Below, piece by piece: positions 50,042-59,679 of a DNA stretch of 64,000 nucleotides. Source of the DNA: Shimwellia blattae DSM 4481 = NBRC 105725 (GTDB lineage Bacteria > Pseudomonadota > Gammaproteobacteria > Enterobacterales > Enterobacteriaceae); the NCBI RefSeq assembly GCF_000262305.1, contig NC_017910.1:1984001-2048000 (forward strand), in the 5' to 3' direction. The position numbers and the translations under genes are program-made. The notes beneath the pieces were generated by a model. It worked only from the letters and a program-made list of their open reading frames with translations, was not told the DNA's origin and did no database searches. The number at the start of each line of letters is the position of its first letter. The stretch's first letter is position 1.

Positions 50042-51103
50042 ATGTCTCTTACACCAGAAGAGCGCTTCCATCGCTGGACGCGCTGGTCGCTTGCTATTGC
50101 GGCTCTGGCCTTTATTTATTTTGTGATTGCCGACATGCACATGCCGCTCACCCCCCACTCACGACTGCTGCACAAGGTGACCCCGGTAGCGGCTGAAGTC
50201 AGTGGCCGGGTGGTTTCTGTTAATGTCCGTAACAGCCAGTTTGTGAACAAAGGCGATGTGCTGTTCACCATTGATGACCGGGATTACCGCACCGCCGTCC
50301 ACGATGCACAAATGGCACTGCAGCAAACCCTCGACAGCAACAGCTCTCTGGATGCGTCCATTGCCGAAGCCAGAGCAAGCCTCGCCCAGGCCCAGGCCGG
50401 GTGGGCCGTGGCTAAAGCGGATTCAGCCCGCTATCAGCAACTGCGCAATTCTGCCGTCTCCCGCCAGCAGGCGGATCAGGCATTAGGTAACGAGCGGGAA
50501 TATGCAGCCCAGGTCGCGCAAATGCAGGCCAAAATCCATAATCTGGAAATTCAGCGCGGGCTGCGCGGCAATAACAACCTGCATATTCGCCAGGCAGAAA
50601 ACAACCTGCACCAGGCCAATACCAACTTATCCCGCACCGAGGTCCGGGCCCTGGAGCCTGGCTACATCAGTAACCTCAACCTGGTCAGCGGGGATTACGC
50701 CAGCACCAGCACCCCGCTGTTAAGTATTGTCAGCACCCGCAATGAAATTTATGCCGACTTCCGGGAAAAGTCTCTGCGCTATATTACCAGCGGCTCACCG
50801 GCGGCCGTGGTCTTTGATGCCTTCCCCGGGAAGGTGTTCCACGCCCATCTGACCAGCCAGGAAGCGGGGATTGCCGACGGGCAAATCATTGCAGACGGTA
50901 AACTGGCCACCACCGAAGAGAGTGACCGCTGGGTACGTGATGCCCAGCGCCTGCGGGTCTATTTCCAGCTCGACGACAGCCTGCCCAAAGGGCTGCCCAG
51001 CGGTGCCCGGGCAACTGTACAGCTTACGCCGACAAACCCGGTGTTCGGTCTGTTGTCCTGGCTGCAAATCCATCTGATTGCCATGCTGCACTATGTCTAC
51101 TGA
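50042..51103 (+). CDS. HlyD-family membrane fusion protein
   Basis: A 353-residue periplasmic adaptor. One N-terminal membrane helix (SLAIAALAFIYFVIAD, about 16-31) is followed by a lipoyl half (VTPVAAEVSGRVVSVNVRNSQFVNKGDVLFTID), a coiled-coil hairpin rich in Ala/Gln (about 85-195), the second lipoyl half (SRTEVRALEPGYISNLNLVSGDYAS) and a beta-barrel part. It forms an efflux system with the overlapping DUF2955 permease gene. Substrate unknown; aromatic acids or drugs are likely from the family. Confidence 0.9.
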   Translation: MSLTPEERFHRWTRWSLAIAALAFIYFVIADMHMPLTPHSRLLHKVTPVAAEVSGRVVSVNVRNSQFVNKGDVLFTIDDRDYRTAVHDAQMALQQTLDSNSSLDASIAEARASLAQAQAGWAVAKADSARYQQLRNSAVSRQQADQALGNEREYAAQVAQMQAKIHNLEIQRGLRGNNNLHIRQAENNLHQANTNLSRTEVRALEPGYISNLNLVSGDYASTSTPLLSIVSTRNEIYADFREKSLRYITSGSPAAVVFDAFPGKVFHAHLTSQEAGIADGQIIADGKLATTEESDRWVRDAQRLRVYFQLDDSLPKGLPSGARATVQLTPTNPVFGLLSWLQIHLIAMLHYVY

Positions 51104-52118
51104 TACCCCCACCCACCATCTCAGCGAGAATGACCTGCAACAGGTAAAACGCCTGGTGCTGGGGGCCTTTATCTGCTTTCTGACCCCCAAATTCTTCGAC
51201 TGGAACTACGGCTCCTATTTTGCCGTTTACCCGATGATTATTATGGGGCTGGTGCCGGTGCTCACCCGCCATATTGTGCGCCAGTTCCTGATGAGCGGCG
51301 TGTTTAATGTGCTGGTGACCATCATCATTGCCGATGTCTTTGTTGATGAGCCGGTCATTATGATCATTCTGATGCTGCTGGTGAATCTGCTGTGCTTCTG
51401 GCTGATGGCATCAGGCATGGCCTTTCTGGCCGGTGCCCATTCGGTGCTCGCCATTCACGCCATGGTGCAGCTGGGGAGCTACAACACCACCGATCTGCTG
51501 GATCTCTGCACCTCCCATCTGGTAGCCACCCTGCTGGCGACCGGCAGTGCATTCCTGGCGTTTGTGCTCTTCCCGGATAAAACCCCCCGCTCACCGCCGC
51601 CGAAAATGACAAAAAGCTATCCGGAGCTGATTCACCAGGTGTTGTTCAGCGCCGGGATCGCCACCATTTCATTTATTGCCTTCCAGATGTTTGATGAGAA
51701 AGACTCGCTCTCAGCTCAGGCCGCCACGCTGCTGATCCTGTTCCCGCTGCGCTGGTCCGGGGCCTATGCCGCCAGTATCGACAGGATGTTCGGCACCCTG
51801 ATTGGTTCAGCCGCCGCCATTCTGATGCAGGCGGTGCTGTTTACCTGGGGGGAAAATATTACCCTGCAGACCATGTTTTATTTACTGGGGGTGATGATAT
51901 TCGCCGCAGAGCATATTCGCGAGCGCCGGGGCCCGGCCCGGGGATTTTGCTCAATGACCGCGCTGGCTATTTTCTTCGGCCTGAAAAGCCCGGGGAGCGA
52001 CGTATTTTATACCGCCATGTACCGGCTGGCGTCGGTTGCCGTTGCGGTATTTATCACCCTGATGCTGGCCTACTTACTGCACCGCCTGTTATTACGTTAC
52101 TGGCCCACATCAAGCTAA
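51093..52118 (+). CDS. DUF2955 (FUSC-like) efflux permease
   Basis: A 341-residue protein with about nine to ten membrane helices in two halves (PMIIMGLVPVL, VLVTIIIADVF, IILMLLVNLLCFWLMASG, then ILFPLRWSGAYAASIDRMFGTLIGSAAA). It belongs to the DUF2955 family, related to fusaric-acid-resistance and AaeB-type pumps. The ATG at 51093 overlaps the stop of the adaptor gene by eleven bases. With that adaptor it should span the inner membrane and periplasm. A hairpin terminator follows seven bases after the stop. Confidence 0.88.
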   Translation: MSTDTPTHHLSENDLQQVKRLVLGAFICFLTPKFFDWNYGSYFAVYPMIIMGLVPVLTRHIVRQFLMSGVFNVLVTIIIADVFVDEPVIMIILMLLVNLLCFWLMASGMAFLAGAHSVLAIHAMVQLGSYNTTDLLDLCTSHLVATLLATGSAFLAFVLFPDKTPRSPPPKMTKSYPELIHQVLFSAGIATISFIAFQMFDEKDSLSAQAATLLILFPLRWSGAYAASIDRMFGTLIGSAAAILMQAVLFTWGENITLQTMFYLLGVMIFAAEHIRERRGPARGFCSMTALAIFFGLKSPGSDVFYTAMYRLASVAVAVFITLMLAYLLHRLLLRYWPTSS

Positions 52119-52124
52119 AAAAAA

Positions 52125-52147
52125 GGCGACAGCACCGGGCTGTCGCC
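52125..52147. terminator. Bidirectional terminator, DUF2955 gene and yphA
   Basis: A perfect 8-bp stem (GGCGACAG / CTGTCGCC) with a seven-base loop lies between convergent stops and has an A9 run on its left, which gives a strong T-tract for the leftward yphA transcript; rightward it is followed by TGATATTTAT. Confidence 0.82.
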
Positions 52148-52166
52148 TGATATTTATCCGGGGTTT

Positions 52167-52589
52167 TTAGCGCCGGTCTACCGAAATTGCACCGGGCCCG
52201 GTCAGCGCCAGCAGAATAAAGCCACCGGTAATCGCAAGGTTTTTATAGAAATTGATCATATTGGGCATTACCGCATCCCCGGACATGGTCCAGTACGGGT
52301 GACCAATAAAACCGGTCGCGAGCGTATAAACGGCGAAAATAATCGCCAGCGGGCGGGTAAAGAAACCAATGGCAATAAGAATGGACCCGGCGACCTCCAT
52401 CAGCACCGCAATGGCCGCAGCTACCGTCGGTAATGGTGCGCCCAGCGACGCCATATACTGCACCGTACCGCTAAAGCCTGTCAGTTTGGGGAATCCGGAA
52501 AGCAGAAATAACACGATCAGCGCCAGCCGGGCGATGAGGATCAAAAACGAACGACTGCCACCAAAATCACAATAGCGTAGTGAGTTCAT
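52167..52589 (-). CDS. yphA: DoxX-family membrane protein YphA
   Basis: A 140-residue, four-helix membrane protein of exactly E. coli YphA length. It starts MNSLRYCDFGGSR, contains LSGFPKLTGFSGTVQYMASLGAPLP, IGFFTRPLAIIFAVYTL and GDAVMPNMINFYKNLAI, and ends LTGPGAISVDRR as in YphA. The DoxX family is linked to oxidative or thiol stress in some bacteria; the function of YphA is unknown. AGGTGA lies six bases before the ATG at 52589. Confidence 0.92.
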   Translation of the reverse strand: MNSLRYCDFGGSRSFLILIARLALIVLFLLSGFPKLTGFSGTVQYMASLGAPLPTVAAAIAVLMEVAGSILIAIGFFTRPLAIIFAVYTLATGFIGHPYWTMSGDAVMPNMINFYKNLAITGGFILLALTGPGAISVDRR

Positions 52590-52784
52590 ACCGATCACCT
52601 GAAAAAGAAGGGGTACTAAAAAACATAGCGCAGATCACGCTATGCCGCCACCAACACCCTCTTTTCCTTCCGTTTTCAGCACAAACCGAACGACAAGACG
52701 GATAACAATAATACTGCACGAACGCCCGTTATTCAGAGAGTCAGTAGCCCGCCAGGCTACTTATTTACATATCTGCCACTCAAT

Positions 52785-53018
52785 TCAGTGCTGCGGCTGC
52801 CGGGCAGCGTGCCTCATTATCTGGTACAGCTCATCTTTAATTTTCAGTTTCTCCCTTTTCATGGCGGCAACCTTGTCTTTATCACAGGGGCCCCGCCCGT
52901 CAATATATTCAAGGTCGGTAATTTCGCGATCCAGATTCTGGTGCCGGGTGAATAATGCCCGGAAGCGGGGGTTGGCGTCTTTGAGTTCGGGAATTAAATG
53001 ATTTAAGTCTGGAAACAT
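52785..53018 (-). CDS. YdcH family small protein (DUF465)
   Basis: A 77-residue, highly charged, mostly helical protein like E. coli YdcH (74). It starts MFPDLNHLIPELKDANPRF and contains the DUF465 pattern FTRHQNLDREITDLE, then AAMKREKLKIKDELYQIM. The family forms coiled-coil hairpins; function unknown. Start at 53018 follows E. coli MFPEYRDLI and has AAGGAG nearby. Confidence 0.88.
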   Translation of the reverse strand: MFPDLNHLIPELKDANPRFRALFTRHQNLDREITDLEYIDGRGPCDKDKVAAMKREKLKIKDELYQIMRHAARQPQH

Positions 53019-53205
53019 AAAACACTCCTTCTCAGTCTGGCGTTCGCGCACCTTCATCCTGGCATCCGCCGGGCAGGATGTCATGCGCGTTCTGCTCAAA
53101 TTACGCGCAGGATCAACCGCCGTTTTTATTCTGCCGGAAATTCAGCCGCCTGCGCCGCTGATCCGTTACACTCTCCGGGTATATTGTCAGACAAAGTAAG
53201 TGAGC

Positions 53206-53655
53206 ATGATGAACACACTACCCCGCATTGGCGTGGGCGTACTGATTATCCGTGACGGGAAAATTTTACTCGGCAAGCGCACAGGCAGCCACGGCGCCGG
53301 GTGCTGGTCCGCCCCGGGCGGGCACCTGGAGCCGGGAGAGTCAATTGAACAGTGCGCCCGGCGGGAAACCGCCGAAGAGACCGGGCTCCGGCTGGGGCCC
53401 ATTTTCCGCGGCCCCTGGAGTGAGGATCACTTCCCCCCGTCACCCGGAACCCCGGGCCGCCACTACCTCACGCTGATGGTCGTGGCCTGTTGCCCCCGGG
53501 GCACCCCGGAACGGCGCGAGCCGGAGAAATGCACCGGCTGGCAGTGGTTCCCCCCGGAGGCGCTACCGGCACCGTTGTTTGCGCCGTTAGCCGCCCTGGC
53601 AGGCTCTCAGGGCCTGGCCCTGAAAGCGCTGATAGACCAGGCCACCACTCAGTAG
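53206..53655 (+). CDS. NUDIX hydrolase
   Basis: A 149-residue hydrolase. The complete Nudix box is present: GGHLEPGESIEQCARRE then TAEETGL, with all metal-binding Glu residues. Preceded by the usual VGVLIIRDGKILLGKR strand and followed by YLTLMVVA. The beginning MNTLPRIGVGVL and the short sequence are close to nucleotide-triphosphate-type Nudix enzymes; the substrate is unknown. Three starts are possible (GTG 53200, ATG 53206, ATG 53209). It is convergent with feaB and overlaps its end by seven bases. Confidence 0.85.
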   Translation: MMNTLPRIGVGVLIIRDGKILLGKRTGSHGAGCWSAPGGHLEPGESIEQCARRETAEETGLRLGPIFRGPWSEDHFPPSPGTPGRHYLTLMVVACCPRGTPERREPEKCTGWQWFPPEALPAPLFAPLAALAGSQGLALKALIDQATTQ

Positions 53656-55145
53656 CGCACACACACGGATTTGGTCTCACAGTAGGCATCCAGCCAGTCC
53701 GGGCCAAAATCGCGCCCGGACCCTGACTGCTTCACCCCGCCAAACGGCAGGTTGGCGTCAATCAGCGTATGGCTGTTGACCCACACGGTGCCGGCCTGCA
53801 GGCGCTGGCTGTAGGTCATGGCATTGCTGAGGCCGGAAGTCCAGACGCTGGCGGTCAGGCCGAAGTCGCTGTCATTGGCCAGGCGCAGTGCTTCTTCGCC
53901 GCTGGCAACCCGCACCAGGTTTACCACCGGGCCAAAGACCTCTTCACGCACCAGCTTCAGGGTCGGCGCCGGGTTGATAATCAGCGACGGGGCAATATAA
54001 AAACCGTCCCCTTCCGGGGCGGCGTTGCCGGTAATAATCTCGGTTTTCTGCACCCGGGCATCTTCAAGATAGGCGGCCACCTTCTGCTGGTGCGCCGATG
54101 AGACCAGCGGGTTGATCATCGCCTGCGGATCCATACCCGGCCCCACAGAGAGCGATTTCACCGCCTGTGCGAACGCGTCCACCATCTGGTCAAAGACTGG
54201 CGCCTCAATATAGATCCGCGAACTGGCGGCACACACCTGCCCCTGGTTCAGGAAACTGCCGGTCATCAGCCCTTCCACCACCATGGCGGGATCTGCATCT
54301 TTCAGCACAATGGCCGGGTTCTTCCCGCCCAGCTCCAGGGTCACCCGGGTCAGCCGGTCGGCCGCCACCCGGGCAATCTGTTTGCCGGTTGCCGTCGAGC
54401 CGGTGAAGCTCACCTTCGCCACCTGCGGGTGCGTGGTGAGCGCCGCGCCACACACCGCGCCGCTGCCGGTCACCACATTAAATACCCCCGGCGGCACCCC
54501 GGCCTCACAGGCCAGCTCAGCCACCCGGAGCAGGGTCAGCGGCGTGGTCTCTGAGGGTTTAATCACAATGGAGCACCCGGCCGCCAGTGCGGGCATCACT
54601 TTCCAGATACCGATCATCAGCGGGAAGTTCCAGGGCACAATCCCCGCCACCACACCCACCGGCTCTTTGCGGGTCCAGGCCTGGTAGCGGGCCCCCGGCG
54701 GCAGCGGGATGGACACATCCAGGGTCTGGCCGGTGATTTTGGTGGTCAGCCCGGCGGTATAGCGCATCCAGTTCAGGGTGCACCCCACTTCAAAGGCGCG
54801 GGAAATATTGATCGATTTCCCCTGCTCCAGGGTCTCCAGCTGGGCCAGCTCTTCACTGTATTGCTCAACCAGATCGGCAAAACGCAGCAGGACACGCTCA
54901 CGCTGCGCGGGCAACATGCCTGACCAGCGGCGATCGGTAAAAGCCCGCCATGCGGACGTCACCGCCTGGTCCACATCCCCGGCGCTGGCATCTGCCGTGC
55001 TGGAGATCTGCCGGCCACTGGCCGGGTTAAATACCGGCAGGCGCTGTTCGCTGCTGGCGCTTACCCACTGCCCGTCAATAAACAACCCGTGTTGTCGGTC
55101 CAGAAAGCGCTGCACGCTCTCCAGTACGGCTACCTGTGATGACAT
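53649..55145 (-). CDS. feaB: Phenylacetaldehyde dehydrogenase FeaB
   Basis: A 498-residue aldehyde dehydrogenase (E. coli FeaB 499) that oxidises phenylacetaldehyde, from phenylethylamine breakdown, to phenylacetate with NAD. Strong matches are VQRFLDRQHGLFIDG, LETLEQGKSINISRAFEVGCTLNWMRYTAGLTTKI, PWNFPLMIGIWKVMPALAAG, the Glu in LELGGKNP, the catalytic Cys in NQGQVCAASSRIYIEAP and the end ETKSVCVRY. Start ATG 55145 gives MSSQVAVL as in the E. coli MTEPHVAVL. Divergent from its regulator feaR. The amine oxidase gene tynA is not in the window. Confidence 0.94.
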   Translation of the reverse strand: MSSQVAVLESVQRFLDRQHGLFIDGQWVSASSEQRLPVFNPASGRQISSTADASAGDVDQAVTSAWRAFTDRRWSGMLPAQRERVLLRFADLVEQYSEELAQLETLEQGKSINISRAFEVGCTLNWMRYTAGLTTKITGQTLDVSIPLPPGARYQAWTRKEPVGVVAGIVPWNFPLMIGIWKVMPALAAGCSIVIKPSETTPLTLLRVAELACEAGVPPGVFNVVTGSGAVCGAALTTHPQVAKVSFTGSTATGKQIARVAADRLTRVTLELGGKNPAIVLKDADPAMVVEGLMTGSFLNQGQVCAASSRIYIEAPVFDQMVDAFAQAVKSLSVGPGMDPQAMINPLVSSAHQQKVAAYLEDARVQKTEIITGNAAPEGDGFYIAPSLIINPAPTLKLVREEVFGPVVNLVRVASGEEALRLANDSDFGLTASVWTSGLSNAMTYSQRLQAGTVWVNSHTLIDANLPFGGVKQSGSGRDFGPDWLDAYCETKSVCVRY

Positions 55146-55377
55146 ATCAACCCCTTCTTGTTGCACTGCTTCGTCTGGTATTCAGTCTAGGGCATCCCCG
55201 CCAGGTCACCTTGGGCCTGCGTGACAATTCATTTGTTTTGCGTGACAGCTTTTACTGTTTACCGCCACGTTTTTTCAGCCGCTTTGCTTATATTTGAAGC
55301 GGGTCACTTTGCTAACTGATACCGAAATGCAACAATACCGCAACATAATAACCACGTAATCACACAGGGAGCCGGGC

Positions 55378-56283
55378 ATGGGTTCGGGTCAACATGAACA
55401 TTTTGATCACTGGCTGGCGGCGATCAATCAGGCCTGCGGGCAGTTCGCTGCCCGGCCGCTTGTGGGGGAGTTCAGCGGCAAACTGGATGAGTTCCACGCA
55501 CACCAGCTGAAGCTCAGCACGGTCACCGTCAGCGCGGCGAATCTGTTCCGCACCCGCAAAGAGATAGCCCTCAGTAACGATGCCTGGTTCTTCACGGTGT
55601 TTCAGCTCAGCGGTGAGGCGGTCATGGAGCAGGAGGGTCACCAGACCGTGCTGCGGCCCGGGGATATCACGCTGATAGACGCCGCCCTGCCCAGCTCTTT
55701 TGTCTGGCAGCAGCAGGCGTGCCAGGTCTCCCTGTTACTGCCACGTCAGACACTTGAGCAGACACTGCATACCGGGCGCGTGCCCTGTGCCACCCGGCTG
55801 GACGGGAAATGGCCGGTGGTTCGCCTGTGTCACCAGCTGTTACGGGAAAGTATGCAGCACGAAAGTTTATCCCCCCGGGAAAGTGAAGCCGCCCTGGAGG
55901 CGATAATGGCGCTGTTGCGCCCGGTGCTGGTTCAGCAGGCGCCGGAAAGTTCGCGCCGGGAGCGCCAGTTTCAGAAAGTCCTGGCGCTGATTGATGAGCA
56001 TATCCAGTCAGACGCGCTGCGCCCGGAGTGGCTGGCCAGCACCACCGGTATGTCGGTGCGCAGCCTGTACCGCATGTTCGCGGAACAGGGGCTGGTTGTC
56101 GCCCAGTATATTAAGAACCGCCGCCTTGATCTGTGTGCCCAGGCGCTGCGCACCGCCAGCCAGGAAGAGAAGCTGGCCGGTATCGGTTACCACTGGGGGT
56201 TTACCGACCACAGCCACTTTTCTACCGCCTTCCGGCAGCGGTTTGGGATCTCCCCGGGGGAATACCGCCGCCGCTGGCAGTAA
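55378..56283 (+). CDS. feaR: AraC-type activator FeaR
   Basis: A 301-residue AraC-family regulator (E. coli FeaR 301). The N-terminal half is the AraC-binding-like domain (LKLSTVTVSAANLFRTRKE, AWFFTVFQLSGEAVMEQE). Two helix-turn-helix motifs follow (RPEWLASTTGMSVRSLYRMFAEQGLVVAQYI, then AGIGYHWGFTDHSHFSTAFRQRFGISPGEYRRR). It activates feaB, and tynA elsewhere, on aromatic amines. It is divergent from feaB with a 232-base region that should contain its sites. Confidence 0.94.
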   Translation: MGSGQHEHFDHWLAAINQACGQFAARPLVGEFSGKLDEFHAHQLKLSTVTVSAANLFRTRKEIALSNDAWFFTVFQLSGEAVMEQEGHQTVLRPGDITLIDAALPSSFVWQQQACQVSLLLPRQTLEQTLHTGRVPCATRLDGKWPVVRLCHQLLRESMQHESLSPRESEAALEAIMALLRPVLVQQAPESSRRERQFQKVLALIDEHIQSDALRPEWLASTTGMSVRSLYRMFAEQGLVVAQYIKNRRLDLCAQALRTASQEEKLAGIGYHWGFTDHSHFSTAFRQRFGISPGEYRRRWQ

Positions 56284-56284
56284 C

Positions 56285-56620
56285 TCAGGGTTTGCGGACC
56301 CACATGCCGTTGATCCCTTTAACATATTCCCCGGTTTTCGCCCGCTCTACCAGCTTCTGGCCCGCCAGGCGGGCCACATCGTCAACGCTGATATTATTGC
56401 TGGTTGCCAGCTGCTGGTAATTCCGTGCCCGGGCATCATTAATCTGCTTTACCAGCGCCAGGGTCTGCTCATCGCTGGCTCTGGGGGCCAGGTAACCGCT
56501 CAGGGTTTCCCCCGCCCGTCCCTGCTGGCGAGCCTCATCCAGGGTCAGTGCCGCTGCCGCCGTGCTCCACAGCAGGAGCGACACGCCAGCCAGCCGCAGA
56601 AATTGATAAATTTTATTCAT
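56285..56620 (-). CDS. ydbL: YdbL exported protein (DUF1318)
   Basis: A 111-residue periplasmic protein (E. coli 108). It has a signal peptide of about 23 residues (cleaved after AAA) and then LTLDEARQQGRAGETLSGYL, NYQQLATSNNISVDDVARLAGQKLVERA and GEYVKGINGMWVRKP as in E. coli. YdbL modulates the YdbH-YnbE bridge that moves phospholipids to the outer membrane. It is the last gene of ydbH-ynbE-ydbL and runs convergent to feaR, one base apart. Confidence 0.93.
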   Translation of the reverse strand: MNKIYQFLRLAGVSLLLWSTAAAALTLDEARQQGRAGETLSGYLAPRASDEQTLALVKQINDARARNYQQLATSNNISVDDVARLAGQKLVERAKTGEYVKGINGMWVRKP

Positions 56621-56633
56621 TTTTCCGGCCTTA

Positions 56634-56825
56634 TCAGAACAGATCGCTGCGGTTTTTCAGTAACGTCTCCACGTCTTTATCCACTTTGACATGGATCTCA
56701 TGCTCAATTTTGACGTTCATATTAATGGTTATGGGGGTATCCGATGCGGCAACCTCAATACGCGGTGTGCACCCGGTTAACCCCGCCACCGGCAGGGCCA
56801 GGAGAATGGCGGTCAGATATCTCAT
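56634..56825 (-). CDS. ynbE: YnbE outer-membrane lipoprotein
   Basis: A 63-residue lipoprotein (E. coli 61). The lipobox is AGLTGC, Cys about residue 19, followed by a short mature part (TPITINMNVKIEHEIHVKVDKDVE). YnbE forms multimers in the periplasm and partners the AsmA-like YdbH to build a lipid-transport bridge. Its start overlaps the ydbH stop by four bases (translational coupling). Confidence 0.92.
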   Translation of the reverse strand: MRYLTAILLALPVAGLTGCTPRIEVAASDTPITINMNVKIEHEIHVKVDKDVETLLKNRSDLF

Positions 56826-59467
56826 TGTTGATGTTCCTTACAGACAGTTCCGGAAGGCTGGCAGCGGGCAACCGGCAATGCCATATGTTGTTCCAGCCAT
56901 GATTGCAGATTGTCCCCGAAGCGCAGGCTGCGCCACAGGGTAAACAGATTTTCCTGATGCTGATAATTGAGCCGCACGGTGCTGCGCTTGCCGTCCACCT
57001 GGCTTACACCGGTGATCGCGGATTTCATCCGCAGCTCGCCCAGATTGCTCAGGCTGACATCGGTCCAGGAGCGGGAGATCTCCAGATAGCGCAGCCAGTT
57101 TATCGCCGCGCCCGCGGCAAAATTATCCCTGACCATCGCATCGGCCATGTCTTTATCCATCCGGAAGGTAAGCGGCCCGGGGTTCGACAACCAGCCGTCT
57201 TTAATGATCCACTGGGGGTGGTTCAGCCAGATGGGCAGCGCCCCGTTGACTCGCCCGGACATGGCGAACTGCTTCGGATTAATGGCGGTGATAAGCTCAC
57301 TGGTGGAGATATTCTCCACCCGCAACAGCGCCGGATCGTGCTGAGGCATGCGCAGTTGCAGCATTTTAAGCTGGCCGCCCAGCACATCCACACTGACATC
57401 GCTGAGGATAAGCGGGTGCGCCTCGTCCCAGGGGTAATGGCCCTGCAAATCGGCGGTCACGTTGCTGGCCTTCGCCTGGCTGTTAATTTCGGCAATACGC
57501 AGGCGTACCGGCCCGCGGGTGCCCAGATCCCATATCCCGTCCTGGTAGCGGAACGGCAGGATAAAATCAATACCGGAGACCTGGTTATCCGGGGTCCAGA
57601 CATTGCCGTTCTTAACCACCCCGTGCCCGCCTGCCTCAAACCCCTGATCCGGGGCGGCAGAGAACGCCACCTGAGCGTTAAAGGTGCCTTCATCCAGGCG
57701 GATTTTGCTCTCTTTGGGCAACAGGGGCTGGAACACCTTCAGGGGCTGGCGCGGCCACCAGGCTTCCGCCCGCAGGCGCACCCCGTCCCAGCGCCCGTTA
57801 ACCCGCACCGGGCCGATCTCCCCGGCGTGAAGGTCCCCCTTAAACTGAAACGCGGTAGGATCCGTGCCGTTAACGCTGAATTTCAGGGTGGAGGGCGGCA
57901 GGTAGCTCCCGCCGCTGAGTGTGGTCTGCCCCGCATCCAGAGACAGAGCGCCCGCAAAAGACGGCGCCCGGGGATCCCGCACCCAGCGCACTGGTTTCTC
58001 CAGCACCAGGCGCGGGGCGGCAACCTGCATGGTGCCGTACTGCAACTGGTTAAATCCGGTAGACAGGCGCGACAGTTCGATGGTGTTATCCTTCCACTGG
58101 CCGGTGCCGGTCACGTCCCAGTTCGCGTTCATCGGTGTAAACCGGCCTTTCCCCCAGTAGCGCCACTGCCACAGCCCCGCATCCGGTAAAAAGTCCTGCG
58201 CTTTACCGTCCAGATGCAGCTCAAACGCCCCGAGCTGGTTTTCATGGGCCTGGAGGATCGCCTGTAGGCGGCCATCCACCCCTTTGCGGGAAACTTTCAC
58301 CCCCGCCAGCGGCCAGCGCACCTGATCAATATTCAGATCCTCCACCAGCCGCCCCCGGGAGCGCAGCAGCGAGCCGGGGCCAAACTGCAGTTGCGGATCG
58401 TTAAGCGGGCCAAGGAGCGAAGTAAACAGCGTGGCATACAGGGTCAGATCATCGTGTTTTGCCTCACCGGTCAGCTGCACCGGCATGGCGCTGTTAACCA
58501 TGCTGAGCTTACCCGGGCCGAAGGTCAGCACCACGTTGCCTTTACCGGCCTCGCCCTGGGTTAACACATTAAGCCGCCCGCTGATTTTCGCCTGCTCCAG
58601 CCCCTGCTGCCAGTTATCTACCGTGACACCCACCCGCCCGCTGAGGGGGAAGCCCTCATAGGGCCAGAACCAGCGGCCGTCGCTGATCCGCAGCTGTTCC
58701 CGGGTAATGCTCCAGGGTAAATCAAGCAGCGGCTGGGGCTGCTGTTCGTTGTCCAGAACCAGCTGGCCGCTGTTCTCCTGCCAGTTAAGCTCCACATTCA
58801 CCAGCCCGGGCTGCTGGGGCAGATACAGTTGCGCGTGGCTCTCTCCCGCTACCGGCAGGCCATCCGGCACCACCGGCATGGTAAATTTCCCCACCAGCGC
58901 CAGCGGTTTTTGCCCCTCAAAAAGCTGCAGCGTAAAGTGCTCCACACTGAGGGCCTGGCCGGTCAGCGTGGCGGACAAATCCACCAGTTTTCCCTGGTAG
59001 CGCAGCTGCTGCTTTTCCTGTGACAGCGCCAGATGCAGCCCGCCCGCATACTGCTGCCAGGGGGCCAGTGTCAGGTTATCAATGGTGACCCAGCTGCGCG
59101 GCAGCATCTGCTGCCACTCCGCCAGGGTGCGCGGCGCACCGGGGCTCGGGGCACCCGGGGGGAGCCCGGCAAGGCAGGTGGTATCAAGGGTGACCGCCGC
59201 CGCATGCAGCGACCAGCGCGAAGGGTGTGACAATGTCACGTCGCGGACATGGGCCAGCGTGCACTCGCCCACCTGATAGCGAATATCCGGGATACGCAGT
59301 GCGTGCAGGCTGATACGGGGCCGGGCGTCAATGGCGATACGTGTTCCGGCAGGCAGCCAGATCCCCGCCAGCCCCGGCAACCAGTGCCCCAGCGTCAGCA
59401 GGAGTGTTAATGGCAATAAAATGCACAGTAGCAACAGGGCCAGTGCAGCGCTATATTTACCCCTCAT
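56822..59467 (-). CDS. ydbH: YdbH AsmA-like phospholipid transport protein
   Basis: An 881-residue inner-membrane-anchored protein (E. coli 879) of the AsmA-like group that, with TamB and YhdP, transports phospholipids across the periplasm. One N-terminal helix (ALALLLLCILLPLTLLLTLG) is followed by a long repetitive beta-sheet groove. Conserved segments include GKGNVVLTFGPGKLSM, DFLPDAGLWQWRYWGKGRFTPMNA, DLHAGEIGPVRVNGRWDG and NWLRYLEISRSWTDV. I began it at the Met of MRGKYSAAL, matching E. coli MGKYKAVL; 28 upstream codons are unconserved. Confidence 0.94.
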   Translation of the reverse strand: MRGKYSAALALLLLCILLPLTLLLTLGHWLPGLAGIWLPAGTRIAIDARPRISLHALRIPDIRYQVGECTLAHVRDVTLSHPSRWSLHAAAVTLDTTCLAGLPPGAPSPGAPRTLAEWQQMLPRSWVTIDNLTLAPWQQYAGGLHLALSQEKQQLRYQGKLVDLSATLTGQALSVEHFTLQLFEGQKPLALVGKFTMPVVPDGLPVAGESHAQLYLPQQPGLVNVELNWQENSGQLVLDNEQQPQPLLDLPWSITREQLRISDGRWFWPYEGFPLSGRVGVTVDNWQQGLEQAKISGRLNVLTQGEAGKGNVVLTFGPGKLSMVNSAMPVQLTGEAKHDDLTLYATLFTSLLGPLNDPQLQFGPGSLLRSRGRLVEDLNIDQVRWPLAGVKVSRKGVDGRLQAILQAHENQLGAFELHLDGKAQDFLPDAGLWQWRYWGKGRFTPMNANWDVTGTGQWKDNTIELSRLSTGFNQLQYGTMQVAAPRLVLEKPVRWVRDPRAPSFAGALSLDAGQTTLSGGSYLPPSTLKFSVNGTDPTAFQFKGDLHAGEIGPVRVNGRWDGVRLRAEAWWPRQPLKVFQPLLPKESKIRLDEGTFNAQVAFSAAPDQGFEAGGHGVVKNGNVWTPDNQVSGIDFILPFRYQDGIWDLGTRGPVRLRIAEINSQAKASNVTADLQGHYPWDEAHPLILSDVSVDVLGGQLKMLQLRMPQHDPALLRVENISTSELITAINPKQFAMSGRVNGALPIWLNHPQWIIKDGWLSNPGPLTFRMDKDMADAMVRDNFAAGAAINWLRYLEISRSWTDVSLSNLGELRMKSAITGVSQVDGKRSTVRLNYQHQENLFTLWRSLRFGDNLQSWLEQHMALPVARCQPSGTVCKEHQQ

Positions 59468-59679
59468 GAGCAGGGAATTCCTGATTTGGCAAACAGTTAA
59501 ACCGGGTGCATACCGGCATATCGTTATTTTCCCGTCAGGTAAAGATAACAACGTTACCTGAGCATAGTTAAGCTGGGATTAAACACCATCTTTTCACCGC
59601 GTTACAGAGCTTTTTAAAATTTGCGGGAATTTTTTAATAGTGATAATTTCTGTCTCAGAATTATTCTGGAGAAAACACC

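Noticed and set aside
53649..53655. Seven-base overlap of the NUDIX gene and feaB ends as a frameshift
   Set aside because: Both C-termini are complete and feaB ends exactly as in E. coli (ETKSVCVRY); convergent overlaps of this size are normal.
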